Source of the DNA: Spectribacter acetivorans
GTDB taxonomy: Bacteria; Pseudomonadota; Gammaproteobacteria; Nevskiales; Salinisphaeraceae
NCBI RefSeq assembly: GCF_031846305.1
Contig: NZ_JAVRHY010000005.1
Location: forward strand, 62,001 to 126,000
Reading direction: 5' to 3'
DNA length: 64,000 nt
The position numbers were made by a program, and so were the translations under genes. Shown here in pieces: positions 16,203-26,014 of this stretch; within the stretch, counting starts at the first letter, position 1, and each line of letters begins with the position of its first letter. The notes beneath the pieces are model-generated. The model had not been told where the DNA came from and searched no databases. It saw only the letters and a program-made list of their open reading frames with translations.

Positions 16203-17417
16203 ATGAGTTTCCGAATCGCCCTCAGCGGCCTCAATGCGGCGTCGTCCGATCTGAACGTCATCGCCAACAACATCGCCAACGTCGGCACCACCGGTTTCAA
16301 GGCTTCGCGCGCGGAGTTCGCGGATGTCTTCGCCAACAGCGCCCAGAGTCTCGGGACGTCGCGTATCGGCAGCGGCGTGCGGGTATCCGATGTGGCGCAA
16401 CAGTTCGGCCAGGGCAACATTGAATTCACCGAAAACGCGCTGGATCTGGCGATCAGCGGTGACGGCTTCTTCACGCTCGACGATAACGGCAGCCAGGTCT
16501 ACAGCCGGGCCGGGGCGTTCAAGGTCAACCGCGATGGTGAGGTGGTGAACAGCCTGGGGCAGTCCCTGCAAGTGTTCCCGGCGCTGGCCGGCGGACGTTT
16601 CGATACCGGCTCGCTGACCTCATTGCGCCTGTCCTCCGCCGACAACGCGCCGGCGGCGACCACCGGCCTGGACGTGGAGGCCAATCTGCCGGCATCGGCG
16701 ACTGCCCCGGCACTGGCGTTTGACGCAACCGATCCGGAGACCTTCAATCACACGACCTCCGCGACCGTGTACGACTCCCTCGGTGCGTCCCATGCCGCCA
16801 CCCTCTACTTCGTCAAGGGGGCGACGCCCAACACCTGGGACGTGCACACCGCCATTGACGGCACTCTGGTCGGCGGCGCCAACACCATTACCTACGACAG
16901 CAGCGGTGCACTGACCACGCCGGCCAACGGTGAAATCGTGCTTCCAACCTATGTCCTGGCCAATGGCGCAGCACCGCTTGATATCACCCTGGAAATGGGG
17001 GCCTCCACGCAGTACGGGGAATCCTTCAGCGTGGCCAGCCTCACCCAGGATGGCTTCGCGACTGGCCGTATCACCGGCATCGAAGTGACCCAGGAAGGCA
17101 TCGTCCAGGCGCGTTATTCCAACGGGCAGTCCAACGCACTCGGTCAGGTGGCCCTGACCCGCTTCGCCAATCCGCAGGGTCTTGAACAACTGGGTGACAG
17201 CACCTGGGGCTCGACGTTTGCCGCCGGTGAGCCCCTGCGTGGCAGCGCCGGGAGTTCCGATCTCGGCCTCATCCAGTCGGGTGCGCTGGAAGGTTCCAAC
17301 GTCGACCTGACCGAGCAACTGGTCGACATGATCACGGCTCAGCGCAACTTCCAGGCGAACTCGCAGATGATCTCCACGGCCGACACCATTACCCAGACCA
17401 TCATCAATCTCCGCTGA
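16203..17417 (+). CDS. flgE: FlgE, hook protein
   Basis: 404 residues. N-terminal FRIALSGLNAASSDLNVIANNIANVGTTGFKASRAEFAD and C-terminal GALEGSNVDLTEQLVDMITAQRNFQANSQMI are the D0 helices common to axial proteins. The central region is the variable hook domain with the FlgE-specific SATVYDSLGASHAATLYFVK block. The length is near that of enteric FlgE, so the hook is of ordinary size. Confidence 0.95.
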   Translation: MSFRIALSGLNAASSDLNVIANNIANVGTTGFKASRAEFADVFANSAQSLGTSRIGSGVRVSDVAQQFGQGNIEFTENALDLAISGDGFFTLDDNGSQVYSRAGAFKVNRDGEVVNSLGQSLQVFPALAGGRFDTGSLTSLRLSSADNAPAATTGLDVEANLPASATAPALAFDATDPETFNHTTSATVYDSLGASHAATLYFVKGATPNTWDVHTAIDGTLVGGANTITYDSSGALTTPANGEIVLPTYVLANGAAPLDITLEMGASTQYGESFSVASLTQDGFATGRITGIEVTQEGIVQARYSNGQSNALGQVALTRFANPQGLEQLGDSTWGSTFAAGEPLRGSAGSSDLGLIQSGALEGSNVDLTEQLVDMITAQRNFQANSQMISTADTITQTIINLR

Positions 17418-18157
17418 TGGACCGCGCGCTCTTCATTGCCATGACCGGGGCCAGCCAGACGCGGCAGGCCCTGGGCGTGACCACCAACAATCTCGCCAAC
17501 GTGTCTACCGCAGGCTTCCGTGCGGAACTGGCGGCGGCCGGCAGTGCCCCTGTCGCCGGCGCCGGCTGGGCCACCCGGGTGAATGCCGCGGGCAGCGCCG
17601 GCGGCTTCGACGCCCGGTCAGGCGGTGTCGTGAACACGGGCCGGGCGCTGGATATTGCCCTGCGCGGTGATGGCTGGCTGGCGGTACAGGCGGACGACGG
17701 CACCGTCGGTTACACCCGGGCCGGCAATCTGCAGGTCAACGCCCTCGGGCAACTGGCCACGGCCGCCGGTCACCCGGTTCTCGGCGATGGCGGGCCGGTT
17801 GCCGTCCCGCCTCACGACGACCTGGCGATCGGGGACGACGGCACCGTGTCGATCGTGCCCACCGGCGCCGGCCCGGATACGCGGGCGGCGGTGGCCAGGC
17901 TGCAGGTGATCGAGGCCGGACCGGAAACCCTGATGCGCGGTGCTGATGGTCTGTTCCGTCTGCGCGAAGGGGAGGCGGCTCTGCCCATGGCCGGCGACAG
18001 CGTGATCCCCGGTGCGTTGGAGCAGAGCAACGTGAATGCTACCGAAGCACTGGTGAGCATGATCGAGCAGTCGCGCAAGTTCGAGATGCAGGTGCGGATG
18101 ATGCGCACCCTGGAAAACAACGCGGAAGCCGGCGCCCGCCTGCTCCGCCAGACCTGA
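17417..18157 (+). CDS. flgF: FlgF, proximal rod protein
   Basis: 246 residues, start overlapping the flgE stop (TGATG). N-terminal MDRALFIAMTGASQTRQALGVTTNNLANVSTAGF and C-terminal GALEQSNVNATEALVSMIEQSRKFEMQVRMM are diagnostic of FlgF. Rod component between FlgB/C and FlgG. Confidence 0.95.
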   Translation: MDRALFIAMTGASQTRQALGVTTNNLANVSTAGFRAELAAAGSAPVAGAGWATRVNAAGSAGGFDARSGGVVNTGRALDIALRGDGWLAVQADDGTVGYTRAGNLQVNALGQLATAAGHPVLGDGGPVAVPPHDDLAIGDDGTVSIVPTGAGPDTRAAVARLQVIEAGPETLMRGADGLFRLREGEAALPMAGDSVIPGALEQSNVNATEALVSMIEQSRKFEMQVRMMRTLENNAEAGARLLRQT

Positions 18158-18180
18158 CGCCTCGCAAGGAGTCGCAAGCC

Positions 18181-18966
18181 ATGGATTCATCCCTCTGGGT
18201 CGCCAAGACCGGCCTCGATGCGCAGCAGACGCGCATGACCGTCATTTCCAACAATCTGGCCAACGTCAATACCACGGCGTTCAAGAAAGGCCGCGCCGCC
18301 TTCGAGGATCTGCTCTACCAGAACATCCGTCAGGCGGGTGCCCAGGTCACGCAGAACAGCGAGGACCCCACCGGCCTGTCGCTGGGTACCGGCGTGCGGG
18401 TGCTTGCCACCGAAAAGCTCTACGCCCAGGGCAACGTGGTCCAGACCGAGAATCCGCTCGACGTCGCGATCGACGGGCGCGGCTTCTTCCAGGTGCTACA
18501 GGCTGACGGCACCACCGCCTTCACCCGGGACGGCAGCTTCCGTGTCGATTCCCAAGGACAGCTGGTCACGGCCGCGGGTCTGGCCCTGGAGCCGGGTATC
18601 ACCGTGCCGCAGGGCGCGCAGAGCATCTCCATCGGTCAGGACGGCACGGTCAGCGTACAGCTGCCCGGTCAGGCGGCAGCGCAGCAGATCGGCGCGCTGC
18701 AGCTGGTGGATTTCGTCAACCCGGCCGGGTTGCAGGCGCGAGGGCAGAATCTGCTGATCGAGACCGGTGCCAGCGGTCCCGCCACGCCCGGTACCCCGGG
18801 GCTCAACGGCCTGGGTTCGCTCAACCAGGGTGCGCTGGAGTCCTCCAACGTCAATGTGGTGGAAGAGCTGGTCAACATGATCGAGACCCAGCGGGCCTAC
18901 GAAATGAACTCCCGGGCGATTTCCACCGTCGATGACATGCTCGCCTATCTGAGCAACAACCTGTGA
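18181..18966 (+). CDS. flgG: FlgG, distal rod protein
   Basis: 261 residues, the usual FlgG length. Carries SLWVAKTGLDAQQTRMTVISNNLANVNTTAFKKGRAAFEDLLYQNIRQAGAQ-type N-terminus and a canonical C-terminus (ALESSNVNVVEELVNMIETQRAYEMNSRAIST). Preceded by CAAGGAG. Sequence is close to the family consensus throughout. Confidence 0.97.
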   Translation: MDSSLWVAKTGLDAQQTRMTVISNNLANVNTTAFKKGRAAFEDLLYQNIRQAGAQVTQNSEDPTGLSLGTGVRVLATEKLYAQGNVVQTENPLDVAIDGRGFFQVLQADGTTAFTRDGSFRVDSQGQLVTAAGLALEPGITVPQGAQSISIGQDGTVSVQLPGQAAAQQIGALQLVDFVNPAGLQARGQNLLIETGASGPATPGTPGLNGLGSLNQGALESSNVNVVEELVNMIETQRAYEMNSRAISTVDDMLAYLSNNL

Positions 18967-19637
18967 TCAGCCGGATCAATCGCCGTGGTCTCGTACTGAT
19001 CGGCCTGGTTGCCGTGATGGCCGGTTGCGCGACCGCGCCCCCGGAAAAACCACCGGGCGTGATTGCGCCACCGCCGGCGGCCGCCAGCACGCCGGGCGCG
19101 ATCTACCAGCCGGGTCAGGGTCTGTCGCTGTTCCAGGATCGCCGGGCCCGCCAGGTGGGCGACACCGTGACCGTGTTGCTGGCCGAAAAGACCAGCGCGC
19201 AGAAGGCTGCCGCCACCACCACCTCGAAGGAAGGCGGCATCAGCCTGGCCAATCCCACGCTTTTCGGGCGCGAGGTGATGGACGACGGGCGCCCGCTGCT
19301 CAACGCGTCGGTGGACGGCAGCCGCAGCTTTGACGGCAGCGGCGCCAGCAGCCAGAGCAATCAGCTGGATGGCCGCATCACCGTGACCGTCACCGAGGTG
19401 CTGGGAAACGGCAATCTGGTCATCGCCGGTGAGAAATGGCTGACCATTAATCAGGGTCGCGAGTACATCCGGCTGGCCGGCGTGATCCGGCCCGATGATG
19501 TTCTGCCGGACAACACCGTGCCCTCGGCGCGCGTGGCGCAGGCGCAGATCAGCTACAGCGGCAAGGGTGCGCTCGCCGACAGCAACAGTCAGGGCTGGCT
19601 GCTGCGGGTATTCAATTCGCCCTGGTTTCCCTTCTAG
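18963..19637 (+). CDS. flgH: FlgH, L-ring lipoprotein
   Basis: 224 residues with a GTG start overlapping the flgG stop. The N-terminal lipoprotein signal ends in VAVMAGC, the acylated cysteine being about residue 22. FlgH blocks follow: LFQDRRARQVGDTVTVLLAEKTSAQK, ITVTVTEVLGNGNLVIAGEKWLTINQGREYIRLAGVIRP and ISYSGKGALADSNSQGWLLRVFNSPWFPF. Forms the bushing in the outer membrane. Confidence 0.95.
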   Translation: MISRINRRGLVLIGLVAVMAGCATAPPEKPPGVIAPPPAAASTPGAIYQPGQGLSLFQDRRARQVGDTVTVLLAEKTSAQKAAATTTSKEGGISLANPTLFGREVMDDGRPLLNASVDGSRSFDGSGASSQSNQLDGRITVTVTEVLGNGNLVIAGEKWLTINQGREYIRLAGVIRPDDVLPDNTVPSARVAQAQISYSGKGALADSNSQGWLLRVFNSPWFPF

Positions 19638-19640
19638 AGG

Positions 19641-20765
19641 ATGGCCGGCATGACGATACGTATTCCCGTCCTGGTTCTGTATGCCGCCTTCCTGGTGCTG
19701 GTCGTTCAGCCGGCCACGGGTGCCGAACGCATCAAGGATCTCGCCAGCGTCGAGGGTGTTCGCAGCAATCCGTTGATCGGCTATGGCCTCGTGGTGGGGC
19801 TGGACGGGACCGGTGATCAGACCACCCAGGCACCGTTCACCCTGCAGAGCCTGCGTGCGATGCTCAGTCAGCTGGGCGTGGTGATCCCCCCCAACGTCAA
19901 CCCGCAGCTGCGCAACATCGCGGCCGTGGCCATTCACGCGGATCTGCCCCCCTTCGCCAAGCCGGGTCAGAAGATCGATATCACCGTGAGTTCCATCGGC
20001 AATGCCGACAGCCTGCGTGGCGGGAGCCTGCTGATGACCCCGCTGCGCGGCGCCGATGGGCAGGTCTACGCCATGGCCCAGGGCAACATGGTGGTTGGCG
20101 GCGTGGGCGCCAGCGGCAACGACGGCAGCAGCGTGTCGGTGAACATCCCGAGCGCCGGCCGGATTCCCGGGGGTGCCACGGTGGAGCGGGCCCTGCCGAA
20201 CACCATGAGCGAGGGCGGGGATATCCGCCTGGACCTGCACACCGCGGATTTCACCACCGCCAATCGACTGGTCCAGTCCATCAATGCAGCGCTGGGTGCC
20301 GACGTTGCGCGGGCACTCGACGCCGTGACCGTGGCGGTGCGCGCGCCCGGCGAGCCCGGCCGGCGGGTGGCGTTCATGGCCGAGCTGGAGAACATGCGCA
20401 TCGATCCGGGTGAGCGCGCGGCGCGTGTAGTGGTCAACGCCCGTACCGGCACTATCGTGATCGGGCAGCATGTGCAGGTGTCGCCGGCGGCCGTCACGCA
20501 CGGCTCGCTGTCGGTCACCATCCAGGAAGATTTCGGTGTCAGCCAGCCGGCGCCGTTTTCGGATGGCCAGACCGTCGTCGTACCCGATTCCCGGATCGAG
20601 ATCGCCCAGGAAGGCTCCAACATGTTTCTGTTCGAGCCCGGCGCCACGCTTGAAGACATCGTGCGCGCGGTCAACCGCGTTGGTGCCGCCCCCAGTGATC
20701 TGATCGCGATTCTCGAAGCCCTGAAGCAGGTCGGCGCGCTCCGGGCCGAGCTGGTCGTGATCTGA
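19641..20765 (+). CDS. flgI: FlgI, P-ring protein
   Basis: 374 residues from ATG 19641; the ATG at 19650 is better spaced from AGAGG and may be the true start. Signal peptide IPVLVLYAAFLVLVVQPATGA. Clear FlgI blocks RIKDLASVEGVRSNPLIGYGLVVGLDGTGD and GTIVIGQHVQVSPAAVTHGSLSVTIQED. Polymerises in the periplasm with help from FlgA. Confidence 0.95.
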   Translation: MAGMTIRIPVLVLYAAFLVLVVQPATGAERIKDLASVEGVRSNPLIGYGLVVGLDGTGDQTTQAPFTLQSLRAMLSQLGVVIPPNVNPQLRNIAAVAIHADLPPFAKPGQKIDITVSSIGNADSLRGGSLLMTPLRGADGQVYAMAQGNMVVGGVGASGNDGSSVSVNIPSAGRIPGGATVERALPNTMSEGGDIRLDLHTADFTTANRLVQSINAALGADVARALDAVTVAVRAPGEPGRRVAFMAELENMRIDPGERAARVVVNARTGTIVIGQHVQVSPAAVTHGSLSVTIQEDFGVSQPAPFSDGQTVVVPDSRIEIAQEGSNMFLFEPGATLEDIVRAVNRVGAAPSDLIAILEALKQVGALRAELVVI

Positions 20766-20767
20766 CC

Positions 20768-21640
20768 ATGGTCACCCATGGCCTGAATGCGCTTGCAGTG
20801 GCGCCGCGTCCGGATTCGGGCGCGGCAGCCCAGCGTGAGGCTTTGGCGAAAGCGGCGCGCGAGTTCGAGAGTCTGTTCATGCAGATGATGCTCAAGAGCA
20901 TGCGGGCCACGGAATTCGGCAACGACCTGATGGGTGATAGCGGTGGGGTCTATCGCGACATGCTGGACCAGACGTTCGCCGCCGAGGTCGGCGGCGCCAA
21001 GGGGCTGGGTATCGCCGACATGATGCTGCGCCAACTGGGTGGCGATCATCCGTTGCCCCCCGCGTCACCGCGCGGGCCGAGCGGGGCGCTGCCCCGTTTC
21101 GACGGCACCGCCGCGATTGGCGGGGCGATGTCGGCCCGGCCGGCCGACGCCGCGTTCCCCGATGGGCCGGAAGCCTTTGTTTCCCAAATGCTGCCGCACG
21201 CCCGCCGCGCTGCGGCCGAACTGGGATTGTCCCCGGACGTCCTGCTTGCCCAGGCGGCCCTGGAAAGCGGATGGGGCAATGCGCCCACCGGCGGTCACAA
21301 CCTGTTCGGGATCAAGGCGGATGCCGCCTGGCAGGGCGGCAGTCGTGCGCACGTGACCCGTGAATTCCGGGACGGGCGCATGGTCACCATCGAGGCCGCG
21401 TTCCGCGCCTATGACCATGCCGGCGAGAGTTTTGCCGACTATGTCGAGTTTCTCAATCGAAACCCGCGCTATGGCGCGGCACTTGACCATGGCGGCGATG
21501 CCGACGTCTTTCTGTCGCGCCTCCAGTCTGCCGGATATGCCACGGATCCGGCCTATGCCGACAAGGTGCGGCGGATTCTGCACAGCGACCGGTTCCAGCA
21601 GGCAATGGCGCGTGCTGGCGATGGTGCCGCTGCGTTATGA
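20768..21640 (+). CDS. flgJ: FlgJ, rod-cap and peptidoglycan hydrolase
   Basis: 290 residues with two domains. Residues about 20-95 form the rod-binding domain (AAREFESLFMQMMLKSMRAT, DMLDQTFAAEV). Residues about 135-285 form a glucosaminidase domain with ALESGWGNAPTGGHNLFGIKAD, E166 being the expected catalytic acid, and FRAYDHAGESFADYVEFL. FlgJ opens the cell wall for the rod. This is the two-domain form typical of beta/gammaproteobacteria. Confidence 0.95.
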   Translation: MVTHGLNALAVAPRPDSGAAAQREALAKAAREFESLFMQMMLKSMRATEFGNDLMGDSGGVYRDMLDQTFAAEVGGAKGLGIADMMLRQLGGDHPLPPASPRGPSGALPRFDGTAAIGGAMSARPADAAFPDGPEAFVSQMLPHARRAAAELGLSPDVLLAQAALESGWGNAPTGGHNLFGIKADAAWQGGSRAHVTREFRDGRMVTIEAAFRAYDHAGESFADYVEFLNRNPRYGAALDHGGDADVFLSRLQSAGYATDPAYADKVRRILHSDRFQQAMARAGDGAAAL

Positions 21641-21655
21641 CAAGGATGAACACTC

Positions 21656-23533
21656 ATGCCTGACCTTCTCGGTATCGGCACATCGGCGCTCAACGCCTAC
21701 AAGCGGGCGCTGGACACGACCGGCCACAACATCAGCAATGCGGCGACGCCCGGCTACACCCGCCAGCAGACCGGTTTCGTCTCCCAGGTGCCCGCGGGTA
21801 CCGGGGTCGGCAGCGGGGTCCGCACCACCGGGGTGGAGCGGCTGCTCAGCGAAGCGATAAATCAGCGTCTGACCTTCGACGCCGCCACTCTGGGGCGGCT
21901 GGAAACGCTGGAAACCAGCGCGCGGCGCATCGATCAACTGCATTCGGACAGCGGGATCGGGTTGGCCAGCGACCTGGATGCCTTCTTCAACAGTCTGTCG
22001 CAGCTGGCCAGCGATCCCGCGTCCGGCGCGGTACGCAGCGAGGTTCTGGGCTACGCCGAGTCGCTGGCTGCCGGCTTCAACCGGGCCGGGGGGGAACTGA
22101 CCCGGCTTGGCGAGGAGGTGGAAGCCGGGCTCGCCCAGGCGGTTGCCGACATCAATCAGCTCGCCCGCGACATCGCCGATATCAACGACAGCATCGTGCG
22201 CGCCCGCGGCAGCAGCGGTGGGCAGCCGCCCAATGATCTGCTCGATCAGCGCGACCGTCTGATCAATGAACTGGCCGGTCTAGTCGACGTGCGGACTGTG
22301 GATGCCGACGACGGCAGTCGTAATGTGTTCATCGCCGGTGGCCAGCCGTTGGTGCTGGGGGCAGAGGCCAACCGGCTGGCGTTGCAGGCCGACCCCTACC
22401 AGGCAGAGCGTTCACGGCTCGTTTTCGATGCCGGTGGTCAGGCGCTGCCCGTGGGCGATCAGATCAGTGGTGGACGGGTTGCGGGGCTGCTAGGTAGTCG
22501 CACCACGCTCGATGCCGAGGCGGGCCGCCTGGGCCGTCTTGCAGCGGCGGTTTCCCTGTCGATCAATGCGGCCAACGCCGGTGGGGTGGATGCGGCCGGC
22601 CAGCCCGGCGGCAACATCTTCACCGTGCCGGTCGTGGACGTGCGCGGCCACGCCGACAACGGCGGCAGCGCCGATGTGGCCGTAGCCTACGCCGACGTGG
22701 GTGATCTGACCGGCCGTGGCTATGTCCTGTCCTTCGATGGCAGCGCCTGGCAGCTTGCGGATGCGGTCACCGGGGCCGGCGTCGCGGTTGCCGGCACCGG
22801 CACATCCGCCGATCCGCTGGTTGGGGACGGTCTGAGTCTGACGATTTCCGGCAGTCCGGCGGCGGGCGACCGATTTCTGATCCGTCCGACCCAGGATGCG
22901 GCCGCCGACATGGGCGTGGCGCTGACCGATACCACCGGCATTGCCGCCGCCGGTCGCCTGCGCGTGGCCGCCGACACGGGGAATCCCGGGAGCGCCACCG
23001 GCAGCATCAGCGTGCTGGACGCGGCGGATGCGGCGCTGGATGCCCCGGCCACGATCAACTTCACCAGCGACACCGAGTACACCGTGGGTGGCGCCGGGCC
23101 CTTCACGTATGACGCAGCCACCGGCATCACGGCCAACGGCTGGCAGGTGATGCTCGATGGCGCGCCCGAAGCCGGTGACGTATTCAACGTGGGTCCGACC
23201 GGGGCCAACAGTGGCGACAACCGCAACGCGCTGGCCCTGGCCGCGGTCGGCAACGCGCCATTGCTGGCCGGTGGCACCCGGACCCTGTCCGCGGAGAATG
23301 CCGAGATGATCGGTGCCGCCGGCAATCGGGCCCGCCAGCTCGGTCGTCAAACCGAGGCGGCTGCGGCCGTCAACCAGCAGAACGTGGCCGAGCGGGAAGC
23401 CGTCTCGGGCGTGAACCTGGACGAGGAGGCCGCGGATCTGCTGCGTTTTCAGCAGGCCTATCAGGCCGCCGCCCGCATCATTGCCGTGGCCGATGAAACC
23501 TTTCAGACACTGCTGGCCGCGGTGGGGAGATAA
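21656..23533 (+). CDS. flgK: FlgK, hook-associated protein 1
   Basis: 625 residues. N-terminus LGIGTSALNAYKRALDTTGHNISNAATPGYTRQQ and C-terminus SGVNLDEEAADLLRFQQAYQAAARIIAVADETFQTLL are classic FlgK. The middle (about residues 330-540) is a glycine/alanine/aspartate-rich variable domain larger than in enteric FlgK (about 550 residues in total). First hook-filament junction protein; its chaperone FlgN is encoded at 11993. Confidence 0.95.
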   Translation: MPDLLGIGTSALNAYKRALDTTGHNISNAATPGYTRQQTGFVSQVPAGTGVGSGVRTTGVERLLSEAINQRLTFDAATLGRLETLETSARRIDQLHSDSGIGLASDLDAFFNSLSQLASDPASGAVRSEVLGYAESLAAGFNRAGGELTRLGEEVEAGLAQAVADINQLARDIADINDSIVRARGSSGGQPPNDLLDQRDRLINELAGLVDVRTVDADDGSRNVFIAGGQPLVLGAEANRLALQADPYQAERSRLVFDAGGQALPVGDQISGGRVAGLLGSRTTLDAEAGRLGRLAAAVSLSINAANAGGVDAAGQPGGNIFTVPVVDVRGHADNGGSADVAVAYADVGDLTGRGYVLSFDGSAWQLADAVTGAGVAVAGTGTSADPLVGDGLSLTISGSPAAGDRFLIRPTQDAAADMGVALTDTTGIAAAGRLRVAADTGNPGSATGSISVLDAADAALDAPATINFTSDTEYTVGGAGPFTYDAATGITANGWQVMLDGAPEAGDVFNVGPTGANSGDNRNALALAAVGNAPLLAGGTRTLSAENAEMIGAAGNRARQLGRQTEAAAAVNQQNVAEREAVSGVNLDEEAADLLRFQQAYQAAARIIAVADETFQTLLAAVGR

Positions 23534-23536
23534 CGC

Positions 23537-24721
23537 ATGCGTGTATCCACCATGGGCCAGTTTCAGCAGGCCCTGAACCAGATGCTGAGGCTGCAGACCG
23601 AGACGGCCCGCACGCAATTGCAGGTGGGCTCCGGTCAGCGTCATCTCAGCGCGGCCGATGACCCGGCGGCGGTGGCCGGGGCGACCCGCCTGGACACCAC
23701 GCTGGCCGGAATGTCCCAGTTTGCGGAGAACGCGAACCTGGCCCGGCAGCGCCTGCAGATGGAGGAGTCGGCGCTCAACGATGTCGCCGACGTGCTGCAG
23801 CGACTGCGCGAACTGGCTGTGCGTGGCAGCAACGATACGCTGGCTGATGACGATCGCGCGGCGGTGGCGGCGGAAGTCCGCTCGCTGCAGGATCAGTTGC
23901 TGGGGCTGGCCAACAGCGCCGACGGGCGCGGCCGCTATCTGTTTGCCGGCAGCGCGGATGCGGCCGCGCCGTTCGCGAAGACGCCCGGCGGCGGGGTGAC
24001 CTACTTCGGAGATGATCTGGCCCGACAGGTGCCGATCGATGCCGCCCGTGCCGTTGCCGACGGCGACACCGGTAGTGACGTCTTTCTGCGCGTGCCCGCC
24101 GGCAACGGCACATTCAGCGTGGCCGTGCAGACCGCCAATACTGGTGGTGGCTATCTGCGCAACGCCCAGGTGGCGGACGCGGCAGCCTACGACGGAGGTG
24201 ACTACACCATCGGCTTTAGCGGCGGCGGTTACACCGTCACCGACAGTGCCGGTGCGACGATCGCTTCCGGCACCTATACCGCAGATCAACCCATTTCCTT
24301 CCGTGGGCTAAGCCTGACGTTCAATGGCAGCCCCGATGACGGTGATGCGTTCAACCTCACCGCCAGCCGATCCGCCAGTCTGTTCTCGATGGCCGGTGAT
24401 CTGGCGGAGGCCCTGTCCAGCGGCACACCCGATGCGGCGCGCCGTACGGCCATGGTCGGGTCGCTTTCCGACCTTGATGGCGCACTGAATCACATACAGA
24501 ACCTGCGTACCGGCGTCGGAGTCCGCCTGCAGGCGCTGGATCGTAGCGACGCGGCACGCGAGGGCATGGCGCTGGAACTCGAGGCATCGTTGTCAGACCT
24601 GCGTGATGTAGACATCGCCGAAGCCGCCACCCGCCTGAGCATCCAGAGTACGGCACTGCAGGCCGCGCAAAATGCTTTCGTACGGGTGCAGGGTCTGTCC
24701 CTGTTCAATTTCCTGCGGTAA
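23537..24721 (+). CDS. flgL: FlgL, hook-associated protein 3
   Basis: 394 residues. N-terminal RVSTMGQFQQALNQMLRLQTETARTQLQVGSGQRHLSAADDPAAV has the flagellin-like FlgL helix. The C-terminal LSDLRDVDIAEAATRLSIQSTALQAAQNAFVRVQGLSLFNFL is canonical. Second junction protein; last gene of the flgB operon. Confidence 0.95.
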   Translation: MRVSTMGQFQQALNQMLRLQTETARTQLQVGSGQRHLSAADDPAAVAGATRLDTTLAGMSQFAENANLARQRLQMEESALNDVADVLQRLRELAVRGSNDTLADDDRAAVAAEVRSLQDQLLGLANSADGRGRYLFAGSADAAAPFAKTPGGGVTYFGDDLARQVPIDAARAVADGDTGSDVFLRVPAGNGTFSVAVQTANTGGGYLRNAQVADAAAYDGGDYTIGFSGGGYTVTDSAGATIASGTYTADQPISFRGLSLTFNGSPDDGDAFNLTASRSASLFSMAGDLAEALSSGTPDAARRTAMVGSLSDLDGALNHIQNLRTGVGVRLQALDRSDAAREGMALELEASLSDLRDVDIAEAATRLSIQSTALQAAQNAFVRVQGLSLFNFLR

Positions 24722-24725
24722 GTCC

Positions 24726-24752
24726 TAAAAATGCTGCGCGTCCGTCCGTTAT
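24726..24752 (+). promoter_or_regulatory. Sigma-28 (FliA) promoter of fliC
   Basis: TAAAAATG, 11 bases, TCCGTTAT: 5/8 and 5/8 to the FliA consensus with exact spacing, just after the flgL stop. It gives a leader of roughly 100 bases before fliC ATG 24863, which suits an abundant stable mRNA. Confidence 0.6.
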
Positions 24753-24862
24753 GCCCTTCGCAAGGCGACCTGAGTACCTCAACCGAAGTACCAGCCGCCG
24801 CCTGAACGAGGACGCCGGGACACTACTAGCCGACGTCAGACGCATTCAACGGAGAACCTGTC

Positions 24863-25996
24863 ATGCAAGTTATCAACACCAATCTGATGTCGCTCAACGC
24901 CCAGCGGAACCTGTCGAACACCGGTTCGGATCTGGCCACGTCGCTCGAGCGGTTGTCGTCGGGTCTGCGCATCAACAGTGCCAAGGACGACGCCGCTGGT
25001 CTGGCGATTTCGGAGCGTTTCACCACCCAGATCCGCGGCCTGGACCAGGCCGCACGTAACGCCAACGACGGCATTTCCCTGGCGCAGACCGCCGAGGGTG
25101 CCCTGGTGGAAATTTCCAACAACCTGCAGCGCGTGCGTGAGCTGGCGGTGCAGTCCCGCAACGCCACCAACAGCGCCAGCGACCGGGCGGCTTTGAATAC
25201 GGAAGCCCAGGAACTGGTTGCCGAAATCAACCGCGTTGCCTCCCAGACTAGTTTCAACGGCGTCAAGCTGCTGGACGGCTCCTTCGCCAACCAGGAGTTC
25301 CAGGTCGGCGCCAATTCCGGCGAGACCATCTCGATCAGTTCGGTTGTCAACGCCAACGCCACCGCGCTGGGTAGCTATGACCGCGCCGAAGTCACCGGCG
25401 CCGCCGCCACGGATTTCAGCGCCATCACCGCGGGTGATTTGGAAATCAACGGCGTAAGCGTCGGCGGTATTGCCGCCGATTCCAGCGCCACGGAGCGCGC
25501 CGGCTCCATCCGCGATGCCGTCAACTCGGTGTCCGACCAGACCGGCGTCTACGCGGTCAATGACACCGCCACCACGGTGACCCTGGTGTCGACCGATGAC
25601 ATCGTCATCAACCATGCCGGTGCCACCTCCACGACGGCCACCACCGGTCTGACCGCGGCCACCACGACTGCCGCAACCTCGACCGGTTTCGCGAGTCTGG
25701 ATATCTCCAGCGTCGGTGGTGCCGACACCGCCATGCAGTCTATGGACGCGGCCCTGCAGGCCGTGAACTCGGCCCGCGCTTCGCTGGGTGCCATCCAGAA
25801 CCGCTTCGAGTCGGTGGTCTCCAGCCTGCAGACCTCGTCGGAGAACCTCTCGGCGGCCCGCAGCCGTATTCAGGACACGGACTTCGCCAAGGAGACAGCC
25901 GCCCTGACCCGGGCACAGATCCTGCAGCAGGCGGGTACCGCGATGCTGGCCCAGGCCAACTCGGCACCGCAGAACGTGCTCTCGCTGCTTCAGTAA
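24863..25996 (+). CDS. fliC: FliC, flagellin
   Basis: 377 residues. Highly conserved N-terminal D0/D1 (VINTNLMSLNAQRNL, LSSGLRINSAKDDAAGLAIS, NANDGISLAQTAEGAL) and C-terminal D1/D0 (SALDS-like region followed by RSRIQDTDFAKETAALTRAQILQQAGTAMLAQAN). Residues 89-97 (QRVRELAVQ) match the segment recognised by the TLR5 receptor. The middle (about 175-285) is a short threonine/alanine-rich variable domain. Preceded by GGAGAA 13 bases from the ATG. Only one flagellin gene is in this window. Confidence 0.97.
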   Translation: MQVINTNLMSLNAQRNLSNTGSDLATSLERLSSGLRINSAKDDAAGLAISERFTTQIRGLDQAARNANDGISLAQTAEGALVEISNNLQRVRELAVQSRNATNSASDRAALNTEAQELVAEINRVASQTSFNGVKLLDGSFANQEFQVGANSGETISISSVVNANATALGSYDRAEVTGAAATDFSAITAGDLEINGVSVGGIAADSSATERAGSIRDAVNSVSDQTGVYAVNDTATTVTLVSTDDIVINHAGATSTTATTGLTAATTTAATSTGFASLDISSVGGADTAMQSMDAALQAVNSARASLGAIQNRFESVVSSLQTSSENLSAARSRIQDTDFAKETAALTRAQILQQAGTAMLAQANSAPQNVLSLLQ

Positions 25997-26014
25997 GGCG
26001 GGGGTCGAGGTGAC

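Noticed and set aside
18945..20501. Long open frame on the minus strand opposite flgH-flgI (and similar long ones opposite fliF, flgK-flgL, flhA, the receptor gene)
   Set aside because: GC-rich codon bias creates long antisense frames. These have His/Gly/Arg-rich composition, no motifs and no ribosome sites, and the sense strand encodes unmistakable flagellar proteins.
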